Part shown: piece by piece, positions 1 through 8,279 of the stretch
Numbering within the stretch: the first letter of the stretch is position 1
Layout: each line of letters begins with the position of its first letter
Source of the DNA: Pseudomonas sp. NFIX28
GTDB taxonomy: Bacteria; Pseudomonadota; Gammaproteobacteria; Pseudomonadales; Pseudomonadaceae
DNA length: 64,000 nt
Assembly (NCBI RefSeq): GCF_900107395.1
Contig: NZ_FNPW01000012.1
Coordinates: 149,686 to 213,685, forward strand
Direction of reading: 5' to 3'
Translations under genes and position numbers: made by a program
Notes under the pieces: generated by a model
What the model saw: the letters and a program-made list of their open reading frames with translations, nothing else
Databases searched by the model: none
Told to the model about the DNA's origin: nothing

Positions 1-858
1 GGCAGGCGCCAGCCCGAGAAACGCCTGGATCAAGCGCAACTCGCGACGCCGCTCCATGCAGCCGAGCATGTGTCGGTTCAGCAGCCCCTCGCCGATGATC
101 GGCACCGCGCACACCCGCGGGTCGGGGCTGAGCTCCAGCGATGACACCACGCCCACCCCCAATTGCGCCGCCACCGCCTCGGTCACCGCCTCGCGGCTGT
201 CCAGTTCCAGCAGCACCTTGGGGTTGATCCCGGCCTGGGCGCAGGCCTGGTCGAAAGTGCGGCGGGTAATCGAACTGGGTTCGCGCAGGACCATGATCAC
301 CTGGTCCAGCTGCTCCAGGCGCACGCCCTCGGGCTCGGCCAGCCATGGGTGGCCCTGCGGCACCAAGGCGCAGATCCGCGATTCGCCCAGGCTCTGCAGA
401 TGCAGGCCCTTGCGCGGTTCGACTTCGGTCAGCACCGCGACGTCGGCGTGCTCCGACAGCAACGCCGCCAGGGTTTCCTGGGCATTGCCCAGGCGCAGGT
501 TGACGGTGATCCCCGGGTAGCGCGCCCGCAGGCTGGCGAGCATCGGCATCACCCGGTGCGGGCCGTCCGCCGCGACTTCCAGGCGCCCGGTCAGCAGCTG
601 CCGGTTGGCCTCGAGCATGGCCTGGGCCTCTTCGGCCAGGCCGAACATGGCGCGGGTGATCGCCGCCAGCTTGGTACCCTCTTCCGTCAACTCCACCCGG
701 CGCGCGGTGCGCCGCAGCAGGGTGATCTGGTAGTGCTCCTCCAGCGCCTTGATATGCCCGGTGACCGCCGGCTGGCTGATGAACAGCCGCGCCGCGGCTC
801 GGGTGAAGCTGCCTTCACGGGCCACGGCATCGAATGCGCGGAGTTGGAACAGGTTCAT
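1..858 (-). CDS. LysR-family regulator next to phnWX (3' end cut by window edge)
   Basis: The first 286 codons of a LysR-type transcriptional regulator; reading stays open to base 1, so the last few residues lie outside the window. The N-terminus (MNLFQLRAFDAVAREGSF) begins a winged helix-turn-helix with the typical RAAARLFISQPAVTGHIKAL recognition region, followed by a periplasmic-binding-protein-like effector domain. It is divergent from phnW with 126 bases between the starts. A LysR regulator beside phnW-phnX is the usual arrangement in pseudomonads, so it probably activates 2-aminoethylphosphonate catabolism in response to that compound or an intermediate. The effector is inferred, not visible. 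Confidence 0.9.
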   Translation of the reverse strand, partial: MNLFQLRAFDAVAREGSFTRAAARLFISQPAVTGHIKALEEHYQITLLRRTARRVELTEEGTKLAAITRAMFGLAEEAQAMLEANRQLLTGRLEVAADGPHRVMPMLASLRARYPGITVNLRLGNAQETLAALLSEHADVAVLTEVEPRKGLHLQSLGESRICALVPQGHPWLAEPEGVRLEQLDQVIMVLREPSSITRRTFDQACAQAGINPKVLLELDSREAVTEAVAAQLGVGVVSSLELSPDPRVCAVPIIGEGLLNRHMLGCMERRRELRLIQAFLGLAPA

Positions 859-873
859 ATCTATCGGCCTCAC

Positions 874-888
874 TTATGGCTGGCATAA
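874..888. promoter_or_regulatory. Probable LysR operator in the phnW divergent region
   Basis: TTATGGCTGGCATAA is a perfect inverted repeat (TTATG-N5-CATAA) of the general LysR-box shape, 15 bases upstream of the LysR start codon and about 100 bases upstream of phnW. The position suits autorepression of the regulator and activation of phnW. The symmetry is seen directly; binding is inferred. Confidence 0.5.
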
Positions 889-984
889 CAACAAACAATT
901 TGATTGATAACAACGCAAACTGCAATTTAGGCCCCGTAGTTTTTATCCAAGCGCATCCCACAACGCTTCTGCGAGGACACCCGA

Positions 985-2094
985 ATGAGTACTGCCGCGC
1001 CCATCCTGCTCACTCCCGGCCCCCTGACCACCTCGGCCCGCACCCGCCAGGCGATGATGGTGGACTGGGGCTCATGGGATGACCGTTTCAACCAGCTCAC
1101 CGCCAGCCTCTGCGAACAATTGCTGGCCATCGTCGACGGTGCCGCCAGCCACCACTGCGTGCCCCTACAAGGCAGCGGCACCTTCGCCGTGGAAGCCGCC
1201 ATCGGCACCCTGGTACCCCGCGACGGCAAGGTCCTGGTGCTGATCAACGGCGCCTACGGCAAGCGCCTGGCGAAGATCTGCCAAGTGCTGGGCCGCGATT
1301 TCAGCACCTTCGAAACCGCTGAAGACGAGCCCACCACCGCCGCCGATGTCGATCGCCTGCTGCAAGCCGATGCCGCCATCACCCATGTGGCGCTGATCCA
1401 CTGCGAAACCAGCACCGGGATCCTCAACCCGCTGCCGGAGATCGCCCAGGTGGTCGCAGGCCACGGCAAGCGCCTGATCATCGATGCCATGAGTTCCTTC
1501 GGCGCACTGCCGATCGATGCCCGGCAGGTGCCGTTCGACGCGCTGATCGCCGCGTCCGGCAAGTGCCTGGAAGGCGTCCCCGGCATGGGCTTCGTCTTCG
1601 CCCGCAAGGAAGCCCTGGCCGCGGCGGCCGGCAACTCGCACTCGCTGGCCATGGACCTGCACGACCAGCACAGCTACATGGTCAAGACCGGCCAATGGCG
1701 CTTTACACCGCCGACCCACGTGGTCGCGGCGCTGCATGAAGCGCTGTTGCAATACACCGAGGAAGGCGGCCTGCCGGCACGTCACCAGCGCTATGCCGAC
1801 AACTGCCAGGCGCTGCTCGACGGCATGACGCAACTGGGCCTGCGCAGCTTTTTGCCGGAGGCGATCCAGGCGCCGATCATCGTCACCTTCCACGCGCCGA
1901 AAGATCCGCGCTACCAGTTCAAGGAGTTCTACGAACGGGTCAAGGCCAAGGGTTTCATCCTCTACCCCGGCAAGCTGACCCAGGTCGAAACCTTCCGCGT
2001 CGGCTGCATCGGCCATGTTGACCCGGCCGGGATGCGCGCCGCGGTCCAGGCCATCGCCGAGGTGCTGCGGGAAATGGAAGTACTGGATATCTGA
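985..2094 (+). CDS. phnW: 2-aminoethylphosphonate--pyruvate transaminase
   Basis: PLP-dependent fold-type I aminotransferase of 369 residues. It transfers the amino group of 2-aminoethylphosphonate to pyruvate, giving phosphonoacetaldehyde and alanine, the first step of the phosphonatase route in the cytoplasm. The PLP lysine is Lys193 in ASGKCLEGVPG and the cofactor-binding aspartate is Asp167 in IIDAMSS; N-terminal ILLTPGPL is the family signature. Length agrees with characterised PhnW. GAGG lies about 11 bases upstream of the ATG. phnX follows after a 112-base gap that holds a REP element, so the two may be only partly co-transcribed. Identification is firm. Confidence 0.97.
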   Translation: MSTAAPILLTPGPLTTSARTRQAMMVDWGSWDDRFNQLTASLCEQLLAIVDGAASHHCVPLQGSGTFAVEAAIGTLVPRDGKVLVLINGAYGKRLAKICQVLGRDFSTFETAEDEPTTAADVDRLLQADAAITHVALIHCETSTGILNPLPEIAQVVAGHGKRLIIDAMSSFGALPIDARQVPFDALIAASGKCLEGVPGMGFVFARKEALAAAAGNSHSLAMDLHDQHSYMVKTGQWRFTPPTHVVAALHEALLQYTEEGGLPARHQRYADNCQALLDGMTQLGLRSFLPEAIQAPIIVTFHAPKDPRYQFKEFYERVKAKGFILYPGKLTQVETFRVGCIGHVDPAGMRAAVQAIAEVLREMEVLDI

Positions 2095-2110
2095 CCCCGA
2101 CACACAACCT

Positions 2111-2189
2111 GTAGGAGCGAGGCTCGCCCGCGAATGCGGGCACTGCGCTCTTTCAGGTCAACCTCATCATCGCGGGCAGCCTCGCCCCC
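2111..2189. repeat. REP palindrome (family 1) between phnW and phnX
   Basis: Starts GTAGGAGCGAGGCTCGCCCG and ends in an inverted arm (CGCGGGCAGCCTCGCCCCC). This is the common Pseudomonas REP core that recurs at 58381-58764. It can form a hairpin in the phnW-phnX transcript and may lower expression of or stabilise the flanking message. Confidence 0.8.
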
Positions 2190-2206
2190 ACACAGGACTT
2201 CAACAC

Positions 2207-3034
2207 ATGAACTACAACACTCCCAACCAGCTGCAAGCCGCCATCCTCGACTGGGCCGGCACCGTGGTCGACTTCGGCTCCTTCGCGCCGACCCAGATTT
2301 TCGTCGAAGCCTTCGCCGAGTTCGACGTGCAGGTCTCCATCGAAGAAGCCCGTGGCCCGATGGGCATGGGCAAGTGGGACCACATCCGCACCTTGTGCAA
2401 CCTGCCGGAAGTCGCCGAGCGCTATCGCAAGGTGTTCGGCCGCACGCCGACCGACGACGACGTCACCGCCATCTACCAGCGCTTCATGCCGCTGCAGATC
2501 GAAAAGATCGCCGAGCATTCGGCGCTGATCCCCGGCGCCCTGGAGACCATTGCCGAGCTGCGCCGGCAAGGCATCAAGATCGGCTCCTGCTCCGGCTACC
2601 CCAAGCAAGTCATGGACAAGGTGGTGGAACTGGCCGCGACCAACGGCTACGTCGCCGACCACGTGGTGGCCACCGATGAAGTGCCGAACGGCCGCCCATG
2701 GCCGGCCCAAGCCCTGGCCAACGTGATCGCCCTGGGGATCGACGACGTCGCCGCCTGCGTGAAGATCGACGACACCATGCCGGGTATTCTCGAAGGCCGC
2801 CGCGCCGGCATGTGGACCGTCGCCCTGATCTGCTCCGGCAACGCCCTGGGCCTGACCTACGAGGGTTATCGCGCCCTGGGCAGCGACACCCTGGCCAGCG
2901 AGCGCCAGCGCATCCACGCGCTGTTCGAAGGTTCGCGCCCGCACTACATGATCGACACCATCACCGACCTGCCGCAGGTTATCGCCGACATCAACAAGCG
3001 CCTGGCCAACGGCGAAATGCCGCAAAGCAGCTGA
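2207..3034 (+). CDS. phnX: Phosphonoacetaldehyde hydrolase (phosphonatase)
   Basis: HAD-superfamily hydrolase of 275 residues that cleaves phosphonoacetaldehyde to acetaldehyde and phosphate, completing 2-aminoethylphosphonate use. The nucleophile motif is ILDWAGTVVDFG with Asp15, and the phosphonatase-specific Schiff-base lysine is Lys56 in MGMGKWDHI of the cap domain. HAD motifs continue with GSCSGYPK and KIDDTMPGI. I start at the ATG at 2207 (MNYNTPNQ); the frame is open further upstream but only through the REP element. Gene order with phnW confirms the pathway. Confidence 0.97.
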   Translation: MNYNTPNQLQAAILDWAGTVVDFGSFAPTQIFVEAFAEFDVQVSIEEARGPMGMGKWDHIRTLCNLPEVAERYRKVFGRTPTDDDVTAIYQRFMPLQIEKIAEHSALIPGALETIAELRRQGIKIGSCSGYPKQVMDKVVELAATNGYVADHVVATDEVPNGRPWPAQALANVIALGIDDVAACVKIDDTMPGILEGRRAGMWTVALICSGNALGLTYEGYRALGSDTLASERQRIHALFEGSRPHYMIDTITDLPQVIADINKRLANGEMPQSS

Positions 3035-3056
3035 CAGGCTGCCCTCGCCCGCCCGA

Positions 3057-3093
3057 ACGGCAGCCCCGATCCGGAGCTGCCGTTTCTTTTTCC
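3057..3093 (+). terminator. Rho-independent terminator after phnX
   Basis: ACGGCAGC at 3057-3064 pairs with GCTGCCGT at 3076-3083, followed by TTTCTTTTTC. Ends the phn unit. Confidence 0.8.
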
Positions 3094-3205
3094 AGCCCTC
3101 GCTCGAACCACCCATGCCCCGGGCAGCGCCTCGCAAACCGGATTACAGTTACAGCGCTCCGTCGCAAGAACGGAGGCCACTGACCTGATGAGCGAGGAAG
3201 GACCT

Positions 3206-3754
3206 ATGCCCTGGAAGAACTCCGACAACCGTTACAGCACGGTGTCGATTGCATTGCACTGGCTGATGCTGGTGTTGTTGATCGCGGTGTACGCCTGCAT
3301 CGAACTGCGTGGCATTTTTCCCAAGGGCAGCGACGGCCGGACGCTGATCAAGGAAGCGCATTTCATGCTTGGCCTGACGGTGTTCGTGCTGGTCTGGCTG
3401 CGCCTGTTCGCCCGCAGCCTTGGGGTCGCGCCGAAGATCCTGCCGACCCCGCCGAGCTGGCAGGCGTTCCTGGCCAAGCTGATGCACGGGGCCCTGTATC
3501 TGTTCATGATCGCCATGCCGATCCTCGGCTGGCTGATCACCAGCGCCGAAGGCCATCAGGTGATGTTCTACGGCATCGACCTGCCGCTGCTGGTGGCTGA
3601 AGACAAAGAGTTCGCCGAACAGCTCGAAGACTGGCATGTGCTGCTGGGCACCGTCGGCTATTGGCTGATCGGGCTGCATGCGCTGGCGGGGCTTTATCAC
3701 CACTATTTGGTGCGCGACAACACCCTACAACGCATGTTGCCCAAGCGCGGTTAA
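3206..3754 (+). CDS. cybB: Cytochrome b561 family protein
   Basis: Integral membrane di-heme cytochrome b561 of 182 residues with four predicted transmembrane helices. Candidate heme-ligand histidines lie in IALHWLML near the N-terminus, EAHFMLGL, LMHGALYL and the last helix IGLHALAGLYHHY. Proteins of this family oxidise quinol, and in E. coli CybB passes electrons from superoxide to ubiquinone. I start at 3206 because GAGGAAGG lies 7 bases before it; an upstream ATG at 3188 has no such site. It converges on the next gene, and the two stop codons share bases in TTAA. Confidence 0.9.
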   Translation: MPWKNSDNRYSTVSIALHWLMLVLLIAVYACIELRGIFPKGSDGRTLIKEAHFMLGLTVFVLVWLRLFARSLGVAPKILPTPPSWQAFLAKLMHGALYLFMIAMPILGWLITSAEGHQVMFYGIDLPLLVAEDKEFAEQLEDWHVLLGTVGYWLIGLHALAGLYHHYLVRDNTLQRMLPKRG

Positions 3755-4686
3755 GGCGGAGACGGCGCGGCGAAACCCCGGCGGCCCTGCAAGCCGCCGG
3801 TATGCACGAAGACCAGGCGGCTGCCAGCGGCAAAACGCCCCGCCTCGACCTGCTGCTTGAGGGCCAGCAGGGCCTTGCCGGTATACAGCGGTTCCAGCGG
3901 TATACCGCTGCGTTGTTCGCACGCCTCGATAAAGGCCAGTAACTGCGGATCGACCTTGGCGAAGCCGCCGCGACTGCTGTCGAACAGTTCATAAGACGCT
4001 GCCTGCAACCCCGCCTCGCGCACGATCGCCGCGACCTGCTGCGCGACGCCATGATCCTCCGGCACCGCCAGGGCGCCATACACCGGCCGCGCACCGGCCT
4101 CCCCCAGCACCAGCCCGGCCAAGGTGGTGCCGGTGCCAGCGGCCAGCCACCAGCCGTGATAATCGTCCCAACCCAAGGCATCCAACTGATTGCGCAGCTG
4201 AGTCACCAGGGGCATGCACCCCATCGCCCCGAGCAGGCCTGCGCCGCCCTCCGCCACCGGGAACAGCCCGGGGTATTGCGCCTGCCAGGGCAGCCAGAAA
4301 CCAGGCTCGTGCCGTGCCCGGTAGCCGGCGTAACCGAGCCAGTGCAGCTGCATGCCGAAGCCTTGCAGGTCGAGCACCGTGGGCGTCTGCTGCGGATGGC
4401 CGCGCAGCAGCCCGACAGTGGCAAAGCCAAAGCGCTTGCCGGCGGCCGCCAATGCATGCAGGTGATTGGAATGCGCGCCGCCCAGGCTGACGATGCCCCG
4501 GGCGCCGGCTTGGCGCGCCGCCGCCAGATGCGGGGTGAGCTTGAACCACTTGTTGCCAGAGATCAGCGGGTCGATCTGGTCCAGGCGCAGCACCGCCACC
4601 TCTACCCCGGCGCGGGACAGCCAGTCGAGGGCAAGGGGTTGCAGGGGCGCGCTGAGCAGCCAGTCGAAGGAAGCAGGAAACGCCAT
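3751..4686 (-). CDS. PLP-dependent D-cysteine desulfhydrase / ACC deaminase family enzyme
   Basis: A 311-residue fold-type II PLP enzyme. The PLP lysine sits in ISGNKWFKL near residue 45, followed by SLGGAHSNHLHALAAAGK, the signature that distinguishes the D-cysteine desulfhydrase/1-aminocyclopropane-1-carboxylate deaminase family, and a phosphate-binding AAGTGTTLAGL loop. Substrate cannot be fixed: true ACC deaminases are about 338 residues, so D-cysteine desulfhydrase or a related D-amino-acid lyase is more likely. Start taken at MAFPASFDWL; upstream in-frame sequence does not look coding. Monocistronic, convergent with cybB. Confidence 0.85.
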   Translation of the reverse strand: MAFPASFDWLLSAPLQPLALDWLSRAGVEVAVLRLDQIDPLISGNKWFKLTPHLAAARQAGARGIVSLGGAHSNHLHALAAAGKRFGFATVGLLRGHPQQTPTVLDLQGFGMQLHWLGYAGYRARHEPGFWLPWQAQYPGLFPVAEGGAGLLGAMGCMPLVTQLRNQLDALGWDDYHGWWLAAGTGTTLAGLVLGEAGARPVYGALAVPEDHGVAQQVAAIVREAGLQAASYELFDSSRGGFAKVDPQLLAFIEACEQRSGIPLEPLYTGKALLALKQQVEAGRFAAGSRLVFVHTGGLQGRRGFAAPSPP

Positions 4687-4766
4687 GGATGCGGAGGTTT
4701 GGAAGGAATGAGGCGGGAGTCTATCAGCAAAACCGTGGAGCCCCTGATAGCGGGTCCTGCGGCCCC

Positions 4767-4828
4767 GATCGCAGGCTTCGCCAGCGGCTACACCCCCTAC
4801 TTCGTAGCCGCTGCCACAGGCTGCGATC
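4767..4828. repeat. REP palindrome (family 2) downstream of fadH
   Basis: Inverted arms GATCGCAGGCTTCGCCAGCG... (4767-4791) and GTAGCCGCTGCCACAGGCTG... (4804-4828) form a near-perfect hairpin. It belongs to the same family as the elements at 42251, 45738, 48170, 58789 and 63790. The gap 4687-4894 holds nothing else that I recognise. Confidence 0.75.
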
Positions 4829-4894
4829 AGCCGCGCAGCGGACGCAACAAGGCCACCGCGATCCGCAATCGCAGTGGCCATGATTACCGCTGGA

Positions 4895-6934
4895 TCAGAG
4901 TTCAGCGGCCAGGCGCGAGCCCTGGTTGATTGCACGCTTGGCGTCCAGCTCGGCGGCCACGTCGGCACCGCCGATCAGGTGCACGTTCTGCCCGGCGGCC
5001 ACCAGGCCTTCGTGCAGTTCGCGCAATGGGTCCTGGCCGGCGCAGATGACGATGTTGTCCACCGGCAACACCTGCGGTTCGCCGCTCTCGCCGATGCGGA
5101 TGTGCAGGCCGGCGTCGTCGATCTTCAGGTATTCGACGCTGTTGAGCATCTGCACCTGTTTGTTCTTCAGGCCGGTGCGGTGAATCCAGCCGGTGGTCTT
5201 GCCCAGGCCGTCGCCGACCTTGGAAGTCTTGCGCTGCAACAGGAAGACCTCGCGCGCCGGCGCATGACGCTCGGGCTTGATGCCGGCAACGCCGCCACGG
5301 GCCTCCAGGTGCGTGTCGATGCCCCATTCCTTCCAGAAGGCTTCCCGGTCCTGGCTGGTCGCCACGCCCTGATGCACGAGGAATTCGGAAACGTCGAAGC
5401 CGATGCCGCCCGCCCCGATCACCGCCACCTTCCGGCCCACCGGTTTGCGCTGCAACAGCACGTCCAGGTAGCTCAGCACCTTGGCGTTGTCGACACCCGG
5501 AATCGCCGGCGTGCGCGGCGCGATGCCGGTGGCCAGGATGATTTCGTCATAACCGCCAGCCACCAACTGCGCGACATCGACGCGGGTGTTCAAGCACAGC
5601 TCGACGTTGCTGGTCTGCAGCTTGCGCTTGAAGTAGCGCAGGGTTTCGAAGAACTCTTCCTTGCCCGGTACGCGCTTGGCGACATTGAACTGGCCGCCGA
5701 TTTCGCTGGCCGAATCGAACAGCGTCACCTGGTGGCCGCGCTCGGCCGCCACGGTCGCGGCGGACAGCCCGGCGGGACCGGCGCCGACCACGGCAATCTT
5801 CTTGATCTGCTGCACCGGCAGGTAGTTGAGCTCGGTTTCGTGGCAAGCCCGCGGGTTGACCAGGCAACTGGTGAGCTTGCCGCCAAAGGTGTGGTCCAGG
5901 CAGGCCTGGTTGCAGCCGATGCAGGTGTTGATTTCATCGCTACGTCCCGCGGCCGCCTTGTTGACGAACTCCGGGTCGGCGAGGAACGGCCGCGCCATGG
6001 AGACCATGTCGGCGTCGCCTTCGGCGAGGATCTGCTCGGCCACTTCCGGGGTATTGATGCGGTTGGTGGTGATCAACGGGATCGATACCGAACCGCGCAG
6101 CTTGGCCGTGACCTTGCTGAAAGCGGCACGCGGCACCTTGGTGGCGATGGTCGGGATCCGCGCTTCGTGCCAGCCGATACCGGTGTTGATAATGGTCGCG
6201 CCGGCCTGCTCGATGGCCTTGGCCAATTGCACGATTTCTTCCCAGGTGCTGCCGCCTTCCACCAGGTCGAGCATCGACAGGCGGAAGATGATGATGAAGT
6301 TCGGGCCTACCGCTTCGCGCACGCGGCGGACGATTTCCACCGGCAGGCGCATGCGGTTCTCGTAGCTGCCGCCCCAGCGGTCGGTCCGGTGGTTGGTGTG
6401 CGCGGCGAGGAACTGGTTAATGAAGTAACCCTCGGAACCCATGATCTCGACGCCGTCGTACTCGGCCTGCTGCGCCAGGGTGGAGCAGGTGACGAAATCG
6501 CGGATCTGCTTCTCGATGCCCTCTTCGTCCAGCTCCTTGGGCTTGAACGGGTTGATCGGCGCCTGGATCGCGCTCGGTGCCACCTGTTTCGGGCTGTAGG
6601 CATAACGCCCGGCGTGGAGGATCTGCATGCAGATCTTGCCGCCCGCCTCGTGGACCGCGCGGGTGACGATGCGGTGCTTGAGCGCCTCTTCTTCGGTGGT
6701 CAGCTTGGCCGCCCCCGAGTACACGCCGCCTTCATCGTTGGGGCCGATGCCGCCGGTGACCATCAGGCCCACGCCGCCGCGGGCGCGCTCGGCGAAATAG
6801 GCGGCCATGCGTTCGAAACCGCCGGGCTTTTCTTCCAGGCCGGTGTGCATCGAGCCCATCAGCGTGCGGTTGCGCAGGGTGGTAAAGCCCAGGTCCAGCG
6901 GGGCCAGCAAATGCGGGTAGTGAGCGGCGGCCAT
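4895..6934 (-). CDS. fadH: 2,4-dienoyl-CoA reductase (NADPH)
   Basis: Three-part flavo-iron-sulfur enzyme of 679 residues that reduces 2,4-dienoyl-CoA during beta-oxidation of unsaturated fatty acids. An Old Yellow Enzyme-type FMN barrel (residues 1-330, MGSMHTGLEE near the start) is followed by a 4Fe-4S cluster motif CIGCNQACLD with further Cys in SCLVNPRACHE, then FAD- and NADPH-binding Rossmann domains (VVGAGPAGLSAA, VIGAGGIGFD). It matches E. coli FadH along its length. I chose the ATG at 6934 because GGAG is 6 bases upstream; an ATG at 6946 is possible. It is divergent from the nitrilase-like gene, as in P. aeruginosa. Confidence 0.96.
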   Translation of the reverse strand: MAAAHYPHLLAPLDLGFTTLRNRTLMGSMHTGLEEKPGGFERMAAYFAERARGGVGLMVTGGIGPNDEGGVYSGAAKLTTEEEALKHRIVTRAVHEAGGKICMQILHAGRYAYSPKQVAPSAIQAPINPFKPKELDEEGIEKQIRDFVTCSTLAQQAEYDGVEIMGSEGYFINQFLAAHTNHRTDRWGGSYENRMRLPVEIVRRVREAVGPNFIIIFRLSMLDLVEGGSTWEEIVQLAKAIEQAGATIINTGIGWHEARIPTIATKVPRAAFSKVTAKLRGSVSIPLITTNRINTPEVAEQILAEGDADMVSMARPFLADPEFVNKAAAGRSDEINTCIGCNQACLDHTFGGKLTSCLVNPRACHETELNYLPVQQIKKIAVVGAGPAGLSAATVAAERGHQVTLFDSASEIGGQFNVAKRVPGKEEFFETLRYFKRKLQTSNVELCLNTRVDVAQLVAGGYDEIILATGIAPRTPAIPGVDNAKVLSYLDVLLQRKPVGRKVAVIGAGGIGFDVSEFLVHQGVATSQDREAFWKEWGIDTHLEARGGVAGIKPERHAPAREVFLLQRKTSKVGDGLGKTTGWIHRTGLKNKQVQMLNSVEYLKIDDAGLHIRIGESGEPQVLPVDNIVICAGQDPLRELHEGLVAAGQNVHLIGGADVAAELDAKRAINQGSRLAAEL

Positions 6935-7145
6935 CGGTAACTCCACATCGAACGATCACGGAAAAAATGCGGAAGCTCTGCGGCCTCCGTCGGTCATGTT
7001 CGACAGACTAAGAGCAGCCCCCAAGGCGCTCAATGACCGTAACTGACAACTTATTGATCCAAATGCGCAGCCCGGCCTTGGCAATCGCGGACATGGGCCC
7101 TACCCTAGTCAGCGAATCCCGCACACGGCTGCCGACTGTCTTCCC

Positions 7146-8276
7146 ATGCGCAAACTTCTGTACTTCACCTTCACCCTGGCCCTGATTGCCGCCCTGACCA
7201 GCTACGCGCTGTGGACCCGCGAGCGGCCGATTGGCCACTATCTTTCCGACCTGCGCATCCAGCTCGCGGTGGACCAGGGCACGCCCGCCGACCATGGCAA
7301 CCTGCTGGGCATCCAGCCCGAACTCTTCCCCACCGACTACCAGAGCCCCGAGCGCCTGCACCGCAAGCTCGCGGCCTACCTGCAACAGGCCCGTGACCAG
7401 GGGCTGCTGAACGAAAAAACCGTGGTGGTGCTGCCAGAGCACATCGGCACCTGGCTGATGGTCAGCGGCGAGAAAAACGAGCTGTACCAGGCGGCCAGCC
7501 TGCAAGAGGCAATGAACTGGCTGGCGGTGAGCAACCCGCTGCCCTTCCTGCGCGCCCTGATCACCGCCAAGGGCGACAATCGCCTGAACGACGCGCATTT
7601 GCGGATGAAGGCCAGGAGCATGGCCGAGCAATACCAACGGCTGTTCGGCGGCCTGGCCAAGGAGTTTGGCGTCACCCTGGTAGCGGGTTCCATCGTCTTG
7701 CCCGAGCCGGTGATCGAAGACAGCAACCTGCGCATTGGCAGCGGTGCGCTGTACAACACCACCCTGGTCTTCGGCAGCGATGGGTTGCCGATCGGCCAGC
7801 CGCAGCGCCAGCTGTACCCGGCGTTCGACGAGCGCGACTTCATCCAGGCCAGCGCCGACCAGGCCGTCCAGGTCGTCGACACCCCCGCCGGCCGCCTGGG
7901 CGTGCTGATCGGCAGCGACAGCTGGTACCCGGACAACTATCGCAAGCTCAATGCCCAGGGCGCGCAACTGGTGGCGGTCCCGGCATTCGTCATGGGTCGT
8001 GGCGCGTGGGACAAGCCATGGCGCGGCTACAAGAACCTCTCGACCCCGAGCGAGGTCAGCCTCAAGCCGGAAGAAGTCAGCGAAGGCGAAGCCTGGCGCC
8101 GCCTGACCCTGACCAGCCGCGCACCGAGCAGCCTGGCCAGCGCCGGCGTCAGCGTGTTTCTGCGCGGCCAGTTCTGGGATCAGGGCAGCGCCGGGCAAAG
8201 CTTCATCAACAGCAACGGCGAGCACTTCGCCGATGGCGATGCCCGTGGCGCGCGTTTGCTGAATATCTGGTTGTAA
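7146..8276 (+). CDS. Membrane-anchored nitrilase-superfamily protein lacking the catalytic Cys
   Basis: A 376-residue protein with an N-terminal signal anchor (KLLYFTFTLALIAALTSYAL) and a carbon-nitrogen hydrolase fold, probably facing the periplasm. The first catalytic residue of the Glu-Lys-Cys triad appears as Glu98 in VVVLPEHIG. The Lys region reads IGQPQRQLYPA, with Arg221 where Lys is expected. The nucleophile region reads LGVLIGSDSWYPD where active members have GVLIC-x-D-x-W-FPE, so Cys is Gly256. It is probably not a working amidohydrolase. The AraC gene starts 3 bases after its stop, so the two are co-transcribed and presumably co-functional. I do not know its role. Confidence 0.85.
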   Translation: MRKLLYFTFTLALIAALTSYALWTRERPIGHYLSDLRIQLAVDQGTPADHGNLLGIQPELFPTDYQSPERLHRKLAAYLQQARDQGLLNEKTVVVLPEHIGTWLMVSGEKNELYQAASLQEAMNWLAVSNPLPFLRALITAKGDNRLNDAHLRMKARSMAEQYQRLFGGLAKEFGVTLVAGSIVLPEPVIEDSNLRIGSGALYNTTLVFGSDGLPIGQPQRQLYPAFDERDFIQASADQAVQVVDTPAGRLGVLIGSDSWYPDNYRKLNAQGAQLVAVPAFVMGRGAWDKPWRGYKNLSTPSEVSLKPEEVSEGEAWRRLTLTSRAPSSLASAGVSVFLRGQFWDQGSAGQSFINSNGEHFADGDARGARLLNIWL

Positions 8277-8279
8277 GCC

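Noticed and set aside
3751..3754. Overlap of the convergent stop codons of cybB and the PLP enzyme (TTAA), also 34114-34117
   Set aside because: Small convergent overlaps are common in compact genomes and need no special explanation.
4874..6940. 688-codon open frame on the plus strand opposite fadH
   Set aside because: Shadow of a GC-rich gene: antisense to a complete, motif-rich FadH; composition (His, Gln, Arg, Ala-rich) is typical of a reverse-frame artefact.
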